Source: Alternaria dauci
Lineage: Eukaryota; Ascomycota; Dothideomycetes; Pleosporales; Pleosporaceae
Direction: 5' to 3'
Assembly: GCF_042100115.1 (NCBI RefSeq)
Contig: NC_091275.1
Span: forward strand, 3,100,001 to 3,164,000
DNA length: 64,000 bases
The position numbers and the translations under genes are program-made. Within the stretch, counting starts at the first letter, position 1, and each line of letters begins with the position of its first letter. The notes below the pieces were generated by a model, which did no database searches, was not told the origin of the DNA, and worked only from the letters and a program-made list of their open reading frames with translations. This document shows, in pieces, positions 1 through 14,305 of the stretch.

Positions 1-741
1 CGCATCGCCCGAGCCGCCCTCCGCGCGAGGCCCGCTGCCATTGCCCGCCCCATCCAGCGCAGAGGATACGCCGAAGTCGCCAACGACAAGATCAAGCTCT
101 CCCTAGCTCTCCCGCATCAGGTACGCCATACCGCCCGTCGCGACGTGTGGGGGAATACATGTGGCTGGAATTCTTGCTGGAAAGCAGAGGCTAACTGACT
201 ACCGACAGTCCATCTACAAGTCCCAGGATGTGTATGTCCCTCGAGACCCCGGCCGATCCCGCAATGCGAAAGCGCGAAAACTGACTTGAGGCTGTTTGTA
301 GTGTCCAGGTCAACCTGCCCGCGGAAACTGGTGACATGGGTGTTCTGGCCAACCACGTTGCCTCGATTGAGCAGCTCAAGCCCGGCCTAGTCGAGATCAT
401 CGAGGAGCAGGGCGGCAGCAAGCAGTTCTTCCTGTCTGGTGGATTTGCCGTCGTGCAGCCAAACTCCGTCCTCAGCATCAACGCCGTCGAGGGCTACCCA
501 TTGGAGGACTTCAGCGCCGAGGTACGAACGAACACGCGGCATTGGAGAAATAGCGACTGACACAGGGACAGGCTGTCAGGAACCAGATCGCCGAGGCACA
601 GAAGATCGCCAGCGGAAGCGGCAGCGAGACTGACATTGCCGAGGCCAAGATCGAGCTCGAGGTGCGTAAGATGGGTGTAGCCACACAGCAAGTACTGACA
701 TGACATAGGTTCTCGAGAGCCTCCAGGCCGCGTTGAAGTAA
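1..741 (+). CDS. ATP16: Mitochondrial F1Fo ATP synthase delta subunit, 5' partial
   Basis: Central-stalk subunit of the F1 rotor (homologue of bacterial epsilon), working in the mitochondrial inner-membrane ATP synthase. The open start reads as an Arg/Ala-rich mitochondrial presequence ending near RRGYAEVAND, followed by the family core VNLPAETGDMGVLANHV and FLSGGFAVVQPNSVLSINA, then a short helical C-terminus ending LQAALK. My exons are 1-120, 209-231, 302-521, 572-661 and 709-741; all junctions are GT-AG and keep frame. The initiator codon lies outside the window. Four introns in so small a gene fits a filamentous ascomycete. Family assignment is secure; the tiny second exon (23 bp) is the least certain part. 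Confidence 0.93.
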
Positions 742-1114
742 ATGTGTCAATAGCGTTCCTTGAGCACGGTATGCGTGGTATGTATAGTAGCAAATGCAGA
801 GCATGCGTGCTTTCCGCGCCCAAAGAATAGAAGGAGCTCCATGAGGTGAAGAAAACACCGCAAACTTCTTGCAATTTGTCTCCCTTGATCATATTCCCCT
901 ACAACCAGCAACCCTACGAACTTCACATTACCTTCATTGCTATCGTCTTATCTGTTTGTCTTGAATTCCCTGTCTTACCTAGCCCAAGTTTGCTAAAGCG
1001 TGTCTTACCTTACCACAGTATTCTCAGTTCTCTTTACACAGTCACCAATCAATTCAAGTCCACGCCATTGCCATATCCGTATTGGCAAAGCATCACCCCA
1101 CGACTTAGCGTCCG
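742..1114. other. Intergenic, ATP16 3' end to large disordered gene
   Basis: Contains the ATP16 3' flank and a pyrimidine-rich stretch at about 890-1060 that is a plausible promoter/5' leader for the following gene. No further coding signal is seen. Confidence 0.5.
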
Positions 1115-4100
1115 ATGCCCCGAGGCTTCGACCAACCCACGTCAAGTTCTGCGTCCCGAGCTACCAATGCGGGACCACGCGAGCACAGCCAACAACCATC
1201 GAGCATAAGAACTAGGCAGGGTAGATTCGAAGCTCCTGTCACGATGCCGGGAGTCGAGGACCCGAAGCAGCTACACCTCACAACATCTAGACGCAAGTCG
1301 AGTAACCTACCAGCTTCGCCCCCTCCACAGTCTTCGAGCGAATCTCAACCGTTTCCAGCTGGTCGCAAAACACCTGCCTATCTCCAGGGCAGGAATCCCT
1401 ACGGCCAAGTCTTGGACAAGGTCGAACATCCTTACCGTGAGCCGAAGGGAGTGACGACAACAGCAGTACCACCTGCCCAAGCTGGCTCTGGTATCGAGAC
1501 AGCGTCACGCGCGTCTGGTCCATCTGACTCCAAGCCGCAATCTCGAGCCCAGGAGCCAGAACGACGCGATCCCAAAACAGCACCTTCGTCATCAAGACCA
1601 CAGATACCCAAGTCGGTTCGCTCTGCCAAGGAGTATTTCGAAGCGAGGGCCTCTCAATACCAGTCAACATCCCTTGTTCCACCTCCAGCGACCGGCGCCA
1701 GCAGGAAGAGCTTCGCACCGAAGATTCAACCTCCGAATGTTTTTCATGAAGCACCTACCCATGTCCCAAGTCCAAAGGTGCCCTCCACTCCAGAGGTGGC
1801 ATCTCCTGAAGTCGGATTACTTTTGCCTTCTTTGATGGACTTTGGCGACACCAATGAATCTGTGCAGTCCGTGATCCCTCCCACGCGAGCTGCGGCGGAC
1901 GAACATGCTCCCACTATCACCGTCGGAAGAGCTACATCTCCCATGGACATGCCTGAAAATGGGGAGCAGTACGGGCAAGATGTTGAACGAGAGCCCATCG
2001 GTCGCCGAAGGTCTACGAACAACTTTGTAGGCACACCTCAAGACGTCAAGCCTTTCGGTATCAATTTACAGGCCGCGAGTGATAGCTCTGCTCAAGCTCC
2101 TATACCGGAGGAACCACTCGTGGGCAATGGAGATCAAAGCTTAGTTGATAAGCCAGAGCCCGCTGCCGAAGCTGTGAGAGACCTTTCCACCCACAGTTCA
2201 GTGCCAGCTGCTGAGACCAGAGCAGCCGAACCTCCCAATACCCAGTCGCAACAAGAAGGCAGACGTGCGAAGTCTGGTCGCAATCTTCGAAGAACTTTCG
2301 AAGAAGACCAAGGAGCTTTCCCCAAACGACTCAGGCGCAGTGGATCACAAACTGCTTCTTTGACTGAGACTGGCAGTTCTTCGAAGGAATCTATCGATCG
2401 CGTCGCTGAGTGGAGTTCGAGCACGGATGCTAAAACTTCTCTCTATCAATCTGGAAAGTCTATCAATGTTCGCAGGCGAGCCGCAGAAATTTCATCAAGG
2501 AATCTTGGTCACGACGGAGCAAGTGACTTCAGTTTTTCTCGACGAAGCACTGTTTCAAGTCCAGTCCCAACAGCCAACATTGGTGTTGAAGAGAAGTATC
2601 ATGAGATTGAAGTTCCGGACGACGTCGACAATCGACAAGGGTACGGACGTCGCGTCACGCAAGATTTTGGGTTTCCAGGTGCAAGAATCAAGTCACACGG
2701 CACGAACAGAACCAGTAGGCCACTGCAAGACCCTGGTAAGTGGACCAAACGGGCGTGCGGTCACTTCTCATACATGGGTAAGAGCGAGCATCGGGGCAAT
2801 GCACAGAAGAAGATGTGTCGGCAATGCTCAACTCGAGCACAGCCGGCTGAAGAACTGCCAGCCACCCAACGGCGAACACGCGGACGAGCCTTGTCTGAAT
2901 CTTCGACCTCTACAATCTCTTCTCTGAAACCATCGAATGATGATGTTCGTCGTAAGCGGAGACGCCGAAGGCATCACTCCGAACGTATACCGTCCGACAG
3001 ATGCGGAGATGCATTTGCTGAAGAGCTGAGTTACATCATCGACAACATCCTCGAAGAGCATGCGAACAGCTTGCAGTCTGTCATCAGCAACATCAAGAGC
3101 AGCCAGCCTAGTATCCATCAGCTTCGACGAGTATCTGGAGATCTTGTACAGCGACGCCGGACCAACAGTCTCTGTAAACAACGTTGCAAACCACCTTGCC
3201 AAGGACATGATGACTCGCTTCACCCTTGTGCATACATTCCACCCAAAGCAGCAGAAAAGCTTAATGTGGGATCAACCGGGCAACTCAAGCCAAACCTCAA
3301 CGACCCTCGTCACAGTCTGCGCGATGCATTGCAGTCGATACCTGACCTTGTCGACTTGGTAAACTCCGCAGCTGATGATCTCGGCGTCGATCTCGAGCGA
3401 AAGCCCACGGCAACCGATGACGATATGTTTCGCAACGCGCCGTATGAAAGTGCGCCTCGGGAATCTGGATCGTGTCATCCAGACGTTTCTATCGAGGCCA
3501 TAGAAGACAAGGCTACGGATAAAGAGCCGGTTACTGAAGACAATTGGCTACAGGAGACACGAAGACATCTGAGTGAGCTTTCAGAGGCGCGAAAGCAGCT
3601 TATGGACGAACTGGATTCTATTGCTGGAGATTTTGAGGTCCAGCTACAGGACCAGCAAGAGACCGAGCTAGGAGACGAGTCTATCGTAAACCCTGTACAG
3701 CGTGTACTCAATAAAGCTTCTACCCGCCTTTCGCACATGTCTACATTGCATACAGACGCTCTTGTTGAATCAGTGCACTGTATGCTCGATAGCGCCTCTA
3801 CCAGCCCTTCGCGCAGACTCACTCTGCGGGATGAGGATATGGTAGATGACCTTGTTGTCGAACCCGTACAGCGTGTACTCAGCAAAACTCCTCTCGGCGC
3901 TTCGCCAGAGGAGATCGAGGAGGTGCTGAGAGTAGCGAGAGACGAGCTTCCTGCTGCTGTTGCTTCCGTCACGGCTGTCCTGCAGACATTGCCAGGGACT
4001 GAGTACGAGCCTGCCAACGAGGGCGAGGTCAGTGCCACACCGACGGCTATGCACGAAGAAGAGCACGAGCTTCCATCAGACATGGATATAGAACAACCAC

Positions 4101-7100
4101 AAAAGATTCAACGCGCTGATACGTGCCGCCGGTCTTCAGTCGTTGCGCCTGCATACGAATCGGATCTTCCACTGGATTTAGAGGGAGATGAGCTGCAAGA
4201 CGTTCAACGTTCTACTACACGTCACAGGCCTTCGGTCGCTTTGCCGCTATCTCGAGGGAACATTACAAGGGCGTTCTCTTTCGTTGTCTTAGATTGTCTA
4301 CCAAGCCCAGAAGCCGAAGCATTCCAGTGCATACAGCGCTCCGATACTCGACAGCGATGTGCAGTCGCATCTCCCATCTCCCAACTCGTGAAACAAGGTA
4401 CAAGGACGTTCTCCTCTGCATCATCTGAGACTACTCCGCCTGAGGATTTTGCCTCTCAGTTGCGACGCAGACTCTCTGAAGTTGAGGTCGCTATGTCGTT
4501 GAGGAGTTCTGAAAATCGACCGATGTCTCTCGATTTGTCGTCGCCACGTGTTGTTCCAGGCTTGTCATCTCCAAGGTGTACGGAGATAGCTTCTATAGAG
4601 ACTGTGCGTTGTTTATCCACAAAGAAGGCAACTTTGAAGCGCTCGCGACAGCCGACCGTCAGGGAGTCTGATCGCGCAGTATCCCCGCTGGTTTTCCAAG
4701 AACAAGAACCCGATATTCTTCCTACTGTGCAACGGATCCGCAGGATGAAGACAGTCTCTCCTGAACCGGCAAGGATCTTTTTGAGAAGAGATTCAATGGA
4801 GGGATTTAGGCGTCATGGTACCTTCTCAGGGCTCGCATCTCAGAATAGATCTCCGCCGTTTGTTGATGAGACGGAGTCAGAGTCCCTACCACCAGTACAG
4901 GGGCTTCGTCGGTCGACTGCTGTGGCACTGGCTCAGCAGCGGCGAGTAAGGACGCAGTCGCAGATCAATGAAGAGATGGAAGATTCACGGACTTTACCCC
5001 CAGTACGGCAGTTGAGCCGGGTGAACACCGTGGCACCTACTGAGCAGCGGAGGGCAAGCATAGAATCGTCACTTATACAAGAGCAAGACCAGTCTGAGTT
5101 CTTACCTCCTGTACAATGTATTAGTAGGACTGCTACCGTTTTGGAACGCAAACCAGCTTGGGAATCATCGACAGCCCTTGATGCTGGTGAGCAGAAGGAT
5201 GAGGAGTCAGGATCCTTACCTCCGGTAGAGCGAATCCGTAGGGCAACTACAGAGGTGCCGTTGGAGCAGCCGCAAGAGAGAGAAGAGCAAGAGCATGGTG
5301 CGACTTCCTGTGAGTCCGAAGATTCTCCGCCGCTATTGCTGGTCGAAGGAGAGGAATCTGGATTTCAGCCTTCGGTAGAAAGAATACATCGAACCACTAC
5401 TCTCTCGCCGGCTTATCAGAACGAGCCTGGAGATCTGCTCTCAGCCCGGCAAATTCGTCGAATCACAACTGTGTCTCAACAACAGCCACTATCTTCCAGC
5501 GACGAGGATGAACCGGAATTGCAACCAAGTGTACAGCAACCAGTAATGTCAGAGCTGGAGTCTAACACGCCGCTGAACGCGGGGTTGCAGTCTCCAGTAG
5601 AACGGATTCGCAGATCAACTACTGTTGTTCCTGATACTCCTACTCCCCAGTCTGAATCTCAAGAGGCCGAGTTTCCGTCCTCAGTTGAACCTGCTTCCAT
5701 GTCTTCCAATGTCACTCCTGTTGTGGAAGCGATGCTTGAACAGCCTGTCTCGTCCCGCGTAGCTTTACGCCGGCCTACGCTTCAAGGTCGTCGGACAAGT
5801 ACGATGCCATCATCCTCCAAGCGTCCGGATTCGATCGGATCTATCTCGTCGCCCGTCACGGAGGGCTTGGCAGAGGTACCTTTTGTCTCGCATGTGGTTC
5901 CGCGCCAGCCAACGCAAGCGGGCCGTAGAAACACAGCGCCATCAGCTGTATCGCGGAATGAATCTTTTGAAGTTGAGAAGTCTCCCCCCTTACTCCTGGC
6001 CGAAAACGATGGACCCAACCAGGTCTCACACCCTATTGAGCGTCGGTCTTCGCCAGCGGTTCGTCCGACGAGCAAATTGCCAACTGGTAAGCTCAACACA
6101 TCTCCTGATTTGACGCCTGGTGAAGAAGGTTCGCCCGTACCATCCATTCCACGGCGCGCCGCTACACGTCAGCCCACGCGCAGAGTGACGATCTGTGAAG
6201 CAGCAAAAGCTGTCCTTCCATTCGAGACCCCACCGGCGATAGAAGATGTACCCACTTCAAATTGGACGCCTGATACGGAGTCATTTGAATCCTATATCTA
6301 CCAAAGGGTAGCGGAAGAGCCGCTGAACAAAGAAAACGACTCTCGAAGTCAAAGCATAACTGTATCGCCTGAAGATCACGGGCGCGAAGACTTGATTAGG
6401 CAAGCTGGGAGAGCACCTACTACCCACTTCTCGCCCAATCCGGAGCCAGTTTCCCATGCTGATGCTGGAGATCAGCCTGATCAACATCGTCAACTCGGAA
6501 CACGCATAACGCAAGCTACACGAGAGACTCAACCCGGCATACCACGGATATTGACGATACCTAATGGATCACATCATAGGCGAAGTAGTGATGCTGCCGA
6601 TGTCGCACCGCCTGTCGCGGACTTTGTGTCTTCAGTGCACACTGACGTTGAGAGTCCGGGCAATGAAAATCCTCTGATTGAGAGAAGAATGACACGAATA
6701 CCGACTGGACCTCGCACAGCAGGTCGTAGACGCAGCAGTGCTGCTCCTGGGATCACAGCGCCCCCTCCAGAGACGATTGGCAAGCAAATGAAAACCGGGA
6801 TGCAACCTAGAAGCCCTAAGCAGAAGCCAAAGAAAGTCGCAAACTACCCGCCTGAGCAGCAATATCCGCCAGCACCAGCATATCCGCTGCGCGACACACC
6901 TTCATGGACGAAGCCGGATACTCAAACGCCATCACCAAAGCCAAAGGCCGAAAGCCTGCCCAAAAAGCGGGGATGGTTGAGGATTGGGCCTAAGCCTAAG
7001 GAATCTCCTGCAGAAGTAGAGGAAGAAAGCCCATCTCGCCGACCTAGTCAGCTCGCTCTGGATCCATCATCTGTCGAGCCCTTTCGGGACGCGGCACCTG

Positions 7101-9067
7101 GGTCACCAAAAGTCCCAGGGGGAACGCAAAAAAGGCAAAAGAGCTATCCGAGTCAAGTCAGACGGTCCGCCTATCGTCGAGTTTCCGATGTCATCCCTCT
7201 CCGAAGAGCCGACACTCGATCAAGGCAGACCTCCGTCTACGCTTGCAAGGACGACTACTACCCAATCGCTCCAATCCTTCCAGACCGCATTGACGACGAT
7301 ACACAGCCCCAGTCCTCGCCTTCTCGAAAGAACAGTTGCTCCGTCCATCAAGCAGCTTCAGCAATCGAAACCTCCTGTCGAGACGAACCGCAGCGACAAT
7401 CTCCGCGCCGTCTTTCGTCAGGACCCTCTCGCCGCCGATCGCAGCCTCGGCACATTCTCCGCACACAGACGGAAGTTCCTGTCAGCACCCAAGCATCTGA
7501 GTTCCAGGCTGGGCCGGATACTAAAGTTCAAGTCCCTCTTACAGTTCGAGAATCGCGAGAAGAAGATACCTAAAGCCCAATCCGCAGAGACGTTCACAGG
7601 CCAACCGACATCGAAGGTCCAGCCGCAAAAGAAAAAACAGCGCCCAGAGAAAGTACTCAACCGCCGGAAAGGCGACAGAGCCTGTCTCGGGTTCCCTAGA
7701 AAGAAGGCCCGTCAAACGAAGGGGAGTCGGATCGATCGCCGAGCAGAGTGTTGGAAGTACCTAGTACTCAAGCGCCGCAGAAGCAAGCCCAAAAGCCAAC
7801 AAGACGGTCAAGAGTACCAAGAGGCGAGGAAAGTAACGCCAGAAGACAAACGAAGATGGTCTTGGAAGAAGATCCTACGCATACATATCCCAATATTTCA
7901 CAAGGCGATCAAGACATCTACATCCGCCGTGGAATTGATGGATCGGGTGAGGACTCCGACGATGACAACGCCAGAATCAGCAGTACAGTCGGCCCCTGGC
8001 GTCCAGGAGCGTCACAAAAACCAACTAACGGAGATAAACGTAGCCAAAGAAGGCTTTCAGCAGCAAGTGCAGAAGAAGAGGCTCCCATCGCGCGAGAAGA
8101 CATCCGTCGCGCCACCGCAGGAGGAGCGCGTGGCATCACGGCCTCCAAGCCTGCAGGAGAGAACCCAACACCTGCCACACGAAGGCCGTCATCGTCAGTC
8201 AAGAGGACGAAAACACGACGCAGGTCGTCGGCCACTCGAGAAGACCGAGCGCCAACAGTTGCCAGAATCCCAACGCGAAAGGCAACGACGGCATCGAGTT
8301 CCAGACGAGCAGATAGTCGAAGACCATCCACTGCGCCAGGAACACGTGTGCCAGTATCCCGAGCGGCATTGCCAGGATATAGGACAACAAGAAAAGGAGG
8401 AGACGGACCTACTTTGCGAATGTCACAAGGATTCCTTGGTGCAATCTCATCAGGCCCAGCATTCAACACGGGGAGTAAACAATCCGGACCGCAGCCAGCA
8501 GAAGGTTCACTGGAAATGAATCAGCGAACAGACCCAGGCGCAGAGCAGCAAATCCAGTCAGGCCCGCGGCCAAATCGAAGTGATGTCAATCCAGCCCTCT
8601 CACGCCGTGTAACCTCACATGGAATACACGAGTCTAGTTCAAGTGACCCGTATGCTATGCCCATATCCTGGCCCCATAGGGCAGGTGCTCTCGCTTCCTC
8701 AAGCGCAAATGCAAATGTGAACACGTCACCAGCTACCCAACAGGCTGATCACAAATCGCAACCGCTCGCTCGTCGGGATTCACTGAAGCCACGACGCAGT
8801 CCTACGTCAAAGATATCGGAATTCTTTGGACGAGAGAAGACTGTTCCTGGGACTGGAAGTCAACAGCATCAGCAAGCTCCAGCATTTGCAGTGAAGCCGC
8901 CGGGTGCAGTTATATATGGCTCCGGGCTTACTCCCAGTGGAGTAGAAAAAGGGGCTGGGGCGGATACGGCAGCGAAGTCATCGCAACCGCAGCAACCACA
9001 GACAGCTAGATTCCAGGCAAAGGCTGCACAAGGAGCTGGTACAACAAATCCGATTCGAGGACGCTGA
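1115..9067 (+). CDS. Very large disordered protein with degenerate internal repeats; frame changes unresolved near the 3' end
   Basis: Not recognised as a named family. One frame stays open from 1115 to 7573 (2152 codons) and the same frame is open again from about 7699 to 9067, separated by stops at 7571 and about 7696. A different frame is open 7188-8519, and between about 7430 and 7560 that frame has the more gene-like codon use (GC-ending codons; LGRILKFKSLLQFENREKK), so the transcript probably changes frame twice, by introns I could not place or by sequence errors. The protein is rich in Ser, Pro, Arg, Glu and Thr and mostly disordered. Two cysteine motifs stand out: ACGHFSYMG...CRQC near residues 548-572 and CKQRCKPPC...HPC near 686-706, possibly metal-binding. 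About thirteen degenerate repeats follow. Start MPRGFDQP chosen as the first ATG of the long frame. No signal peptide or membrane span seen. Confidence 0.6.
3690..5640 (+). repeat. Degenerate protein-level repeats inside the large disordered gene
   Basis: Roughly thirteen units share a core like PPVQRIRRxTTVxP, followed by a variable acidic Ser/Gln/Glu linker. Examples: NPVQRVLNKAS, EPVQRVLSKTP, LPTVQRIRRMKTVSP, LPPVQGLRRSTAV, LPPVERIRRATTEV, QPSVERIHRTTTLSP and SPVERIRRSTTVVP. Spacing varies from about 25 to 60 residues or more and the DNA is well diverged, so this is an old duplication array kept at the peptide level, perhaps a short linear binding motif. Confidence 0.7.
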
Positions 9068-9730
9068 GCGTGGGGATGGGCAAAGTGATTACTTGAGGGT
9101 GTGTGCGCTACGTGTGCGTGCAGGATATATGGTAAGAGGAAATCGGCTTGCTACTTTGTTGCTCGAGGCGTGGAAATGTGAGGATATAGATACCTAGACC
9201 CTAAACAGAGTTCTTTCTACGGTGTCTTGTTTACCGCGTACACGTGATTTCGCGGCGGCAAGTGATGCGATGCTAAACGGTTTCTAAACCCATGTCTTAG
9301 CTAAGTGTCATTATATACGTACCCTTTAGAAATAAGTCTTAATACCCATATCCCTGTGTTGTGAGTTGTCTATCTCAAGACCAAGTTCCGTCTCAACCAC
9401 GTCATTCACCTTGCGTAGATTCGCGCTAAGCACAAGCTATGTCATACTAAGAAGCTCGCTAACCGCATCTACCGAAGTATGATATGTCCTAAACAAGAAG
9501 AAGCATTTTGTATGGAACGACTAGAATGTCAACTAATTGTAACACCTGCGTCATACACGTAGTCGTAGCAAAACATGATGGTATGTAAGGTAGATCCAAC
9601 TGACTCAATCGAGTATCAAGTCGCATGTGCAACTACCAGAACCCTTCACTCCATTGAACAACGTACCTAGATTTGTGCATACCGCCAGATACAACGAATA
9701 TCACGTATCGCAAACATACATTTCGAAATC
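9068..9730. other. Intergenic
   Basis: 3' flank of the large gene and promoter side of the first small secreted-protein gene. No ORF, RNA gene or repeat that I can support. Confidence 0.5.
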
Positions 9731-10047
9731 ATGTTCTCAAAACCATTACACCTCATCACCCTCCTTGGCGTACTAACCACCGCGCAAGAGATTCCGGCTG
9801 GTGTTTCCAGTACCCTTGGTGGTATCGATCCTTCCGCGTATTCTTCGGCTGCATCGGTTCTCTCTGCGTCGTCGGCGTCTGTTGCTTCGGCTGCGGCGAC
9901 TAGTACGGGTGGTGCCAGTGCTCATGGTGAGTTAACTCGGAGGACGCGGTTGTTGCGATATTGAGATGGGTGGGCTGACGTATTACAGAGGTGAACTATG
10001 CTGCGTTGCTTGGTGTTGGTGGTGCGGCTTTGAATGCATTCATGTAG
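9731..10047 (+). CDS. Small secreted Ser/Ala-rich protein, GPI-anchor-like
   Basis: Predicted 84-residue extracellular or wall-attached protein of unknown function. Exons 9731-9926 and 9989-10047 (GTGAGT donor, TTACAG acceptor, phase 1). The N-terminus MFSKPLHLITLLGVLTTAQE is a clear signal peptide, followed by about 45 residues dominated by Ser and Ala, then a hydrophobic tail encoded by exon 2 (AALLGVGGAALNAFM) like a GPI-attachment signal. No cysteines. The next gene has the same architecture and the same intron phase and position, so the two look like a tandem duplication. The first ATG lies at the head of the signal peptide, which fixes the start. Function unknown. Confidence 0.72.
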
Positions 10048-10819
10048 GAGAATAATGGAGGGTGTAAGAGTGAGGGTCGTGTTGGGGACATGTTGGTAGT
10101 ACGCTACCCGATACAAAGCTATGCAGCACACGAGAAGTAATTCGATAGTTATAAACATACATTCAACTCCTTGAAAATTCCAATAGGATCTCGATTCAAA
10201 CTCCAATTCTATCAAAGGAAGCGAACCACCATCCCCCCCCACAGCACCCTGAGGTGCCCACGCCACTAGCGCCCGCGGATACCCAAAACGTCATCACTTG
10301 CATCACTTGTCCGATCTACACTGCATCATCATATGCGTTTTCTCGATCGCCTCCTAGCCCGTCCCAGTACTCCGGGCCATAGGACAGCCTTGCATCAAAA
10401 CATGTGCTTCTATACGCGAACATCTATGGCTATGACTGAACCTCCGCTATGACCACGGAACGCTTGCGCCGTAGGTATGTCAATTGTCTAAGGTCGATTG
10501 TATGCTTGCAATAGGAATTGTGGCTTGTTATCCTGACGACTTGGGGTAAGAGGCTGAGTGTACGTACGTACGTTGTGCGTATTGAGTGGTTTAGTTTAGA
10601 GGACTCGGCGTCATGGAATGTGGTTTTGGGTCATACTGGGAGGCGGCGGACGGGATGAGATAATGGGCTGTTCTTTCAGCAATGTTGTTATGAGACAACG
10701 GTTTGGAGGATACAATCACATCTATAAGCAGACATTCATACACGTCTTTACTCACTCAATCCACATCCCCTAGGTACATACGCAACATCACCCCAACTCC
10801 CCACCACCCACCGACCACA
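10048..10819. other. Intergenic between the two secreted-protein genes
   Basis: No coding signal. Holds a short ACGT-type run (TACGTACGTACG near 10560) and a pyrimidine-rich leader just before the second gene. Confidence 0.5.
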
Positions 10820-11270
10820 ATGTACCCCTCCACCCTCCTCCCCCTCCTCCTCCCCATCTTCATCTCCATCTTCATCACCCTCCCTTCCCCCACTCTCGCC
10901 CAAGACCAAGCCCTCTCCGACGCCGAAACAACAGCATCAGGAACCGCACTCACCACATCCACACAACCCCCCGCAGAAGCTACTTCAGCCGCCCAATCAG
11001 CCGTGTCGTCGCTTGCTTCTGACGCTTTTTCGTCGGCGTTGGCGTCGGCTGCGAGCAGTGTTTCGGAGAGGGTGGCGCAGAGTCCGAGTGCGACGGCTGC
11101 TGTGGGTGCGGCGGGATCTACAAAAGGTAATGCCCTTTCTCTGCCCTGGTTTTGTACTTTGGGTGTATGATTAGTTCAGGAGTGGGATGTATGCTAATCG
11201 TGTGTCAGATGCGCAGTTTGCTGCGGTGATTGGTGGGGGGCTTGCGGTCGCTGCTGGGTGGTTTGTGTGA
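10820..11270 (+). CDS. Small secreted Ser/Ala-rich protein, sister of the upstream gene
   Basis: Predicted 122-residue secreted protein. Exons 10820-11126 and 11209-11270 (donor GTAATG, acceptor GTGTCAG, phase 1). The start MYPSTLLPLLLPIFISIF leads a long hydrophobic signal ending near PTLAQ; an upstream in-frame ATG at 10703 is less likely because it would bury the signal peptide. A Ser/Ala/Thr-rich body follows (SSLASDAFSSALASAASSV), then exon 2 gives a C-terminal hydrophobic segment AAVIGGGLAVAAGWFV, GPI-signal-like. Exon 2 starts DAQFAAVIG versus EVNYAALLG in the neighbour, with the same intron phase, which argues for common origin. No enzyme domain or cysteine is visible. Function unknown. 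Confidence 0.72.
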
Positions 11271-11667
11271 GCAGGGAGACTGAGATGGATATGGGGAGAT
11301 GAGGATACAGAAGGAAGGGAATGTCGGAAACACTATACCTAACAGTATAGTCGTTCTGGGGCCAGCGACAAGTAGTCACAGACACGCCTCCAAACCGTAC
11401 CATACTGTTATAACATCAAGATCGATAAGCGCAATTCATCGACTCGACCTGTATATTCCAAATACAGAAAGCAACCATGCTGCTCTTCATAACCAATCGT
11501 CTAAACTTCATGTCTAGGTACCCCATCATCTATGCCATGCATCTTGAACCCCAGCATTTCATAAGCCAGGCCAATCCCATAACCATCTAATCATAATCCG
11601 TAAAAAAGAAAAGTATTTCCCTCGTCGCCTCGATCCAAAGAATACGCACCTCTTCCCCGCCACACAT
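11271..11667. other. Intergenic, converging 3' ends
   Basis: Shared 3' region of the second secreted-protein gene and of MET3. Nothing else recognised. Confidence 0.5.
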
Positions 11668-13615
<1,948 letters not shown>

Positions 13616-14305
13616 CTCTACAGAATGTGCGGGGGACAAAAGATTGGAGTAAAAGTCTGTCGAAATATGCCAGCGAAAGCTTGATGTCGTTCCTGACTAC
13701 ACAAGGCTGTCTTCGCAAAGGGGTATTTTGGGTCACTCAAAGGTAAAGATGCGCGACTAAGAAACTACAAGACGGGACCGGGAGCACTGAGCTTTTTAAT
13801 CCCCGGGTTTCTGCCAACACGACTGGATCTAGTTCCCGGTTGTTGACCCATGGGCGTCTCTGGATTTTCTCTGCTTGCAGAGACTAGAGCACAAAGCGGG
13901 TTGTTGTATGGGTCGGCAGATCTTGGAAGCGATTGCGCAATTGCACGCGATATCTCAAGCCTGTCTTGCCCGGCCTTTCGTTGGGCCCAGTTACCACAGT
14001 GACGTGAGCGCACCGGAGATGCAGTAATACGTCCTGCACGATGTGATGCGCTTTAGCGATTTTCAGGAACATGGCACGTATATGACAGGTCTAGCGCATT
14101 GACTGATATTCGTTTGATTCATGATGGAGCTTCATTGGCTCGTAACATCGGTGGCAACTCGGCCCCGTCTACATCATCGGATGCGGATGCCGCAGACCCC
14201 ATTATTTCATTGTCCCAAACCCCATGCTATGCCCTGACCCAAGAAAAAACCCAAACGCCCATGCTAATGCGATACAAGTAAACGCCAATGTCATAGCCTG
14301 GCAAA
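13616..14305. other. Intergenic MET16-MET3, MET3 promoter
   Basis: Upstream region of MET3 and 3' flank of MET16. I looked for the CYS3/MetR-type palindrome ATGRYRYCAT and saw only partial matches (for example ATGGCACGTAT near 14072), so no regulatory site is claimed. Confidence 0.45.

Noticed and set aside
7918..8469. 183-codon antisense frame in the large disordered gene
   Set aside because: Mirror of low-complexity Arg/Ser/Ala coding sequence, which tends to leave opposite frames open.
13616..14305. CYS3/MetR binding site in the MET3 promoter
   Set aside because: Only partial matches to ATGRYRYCAT were seen.
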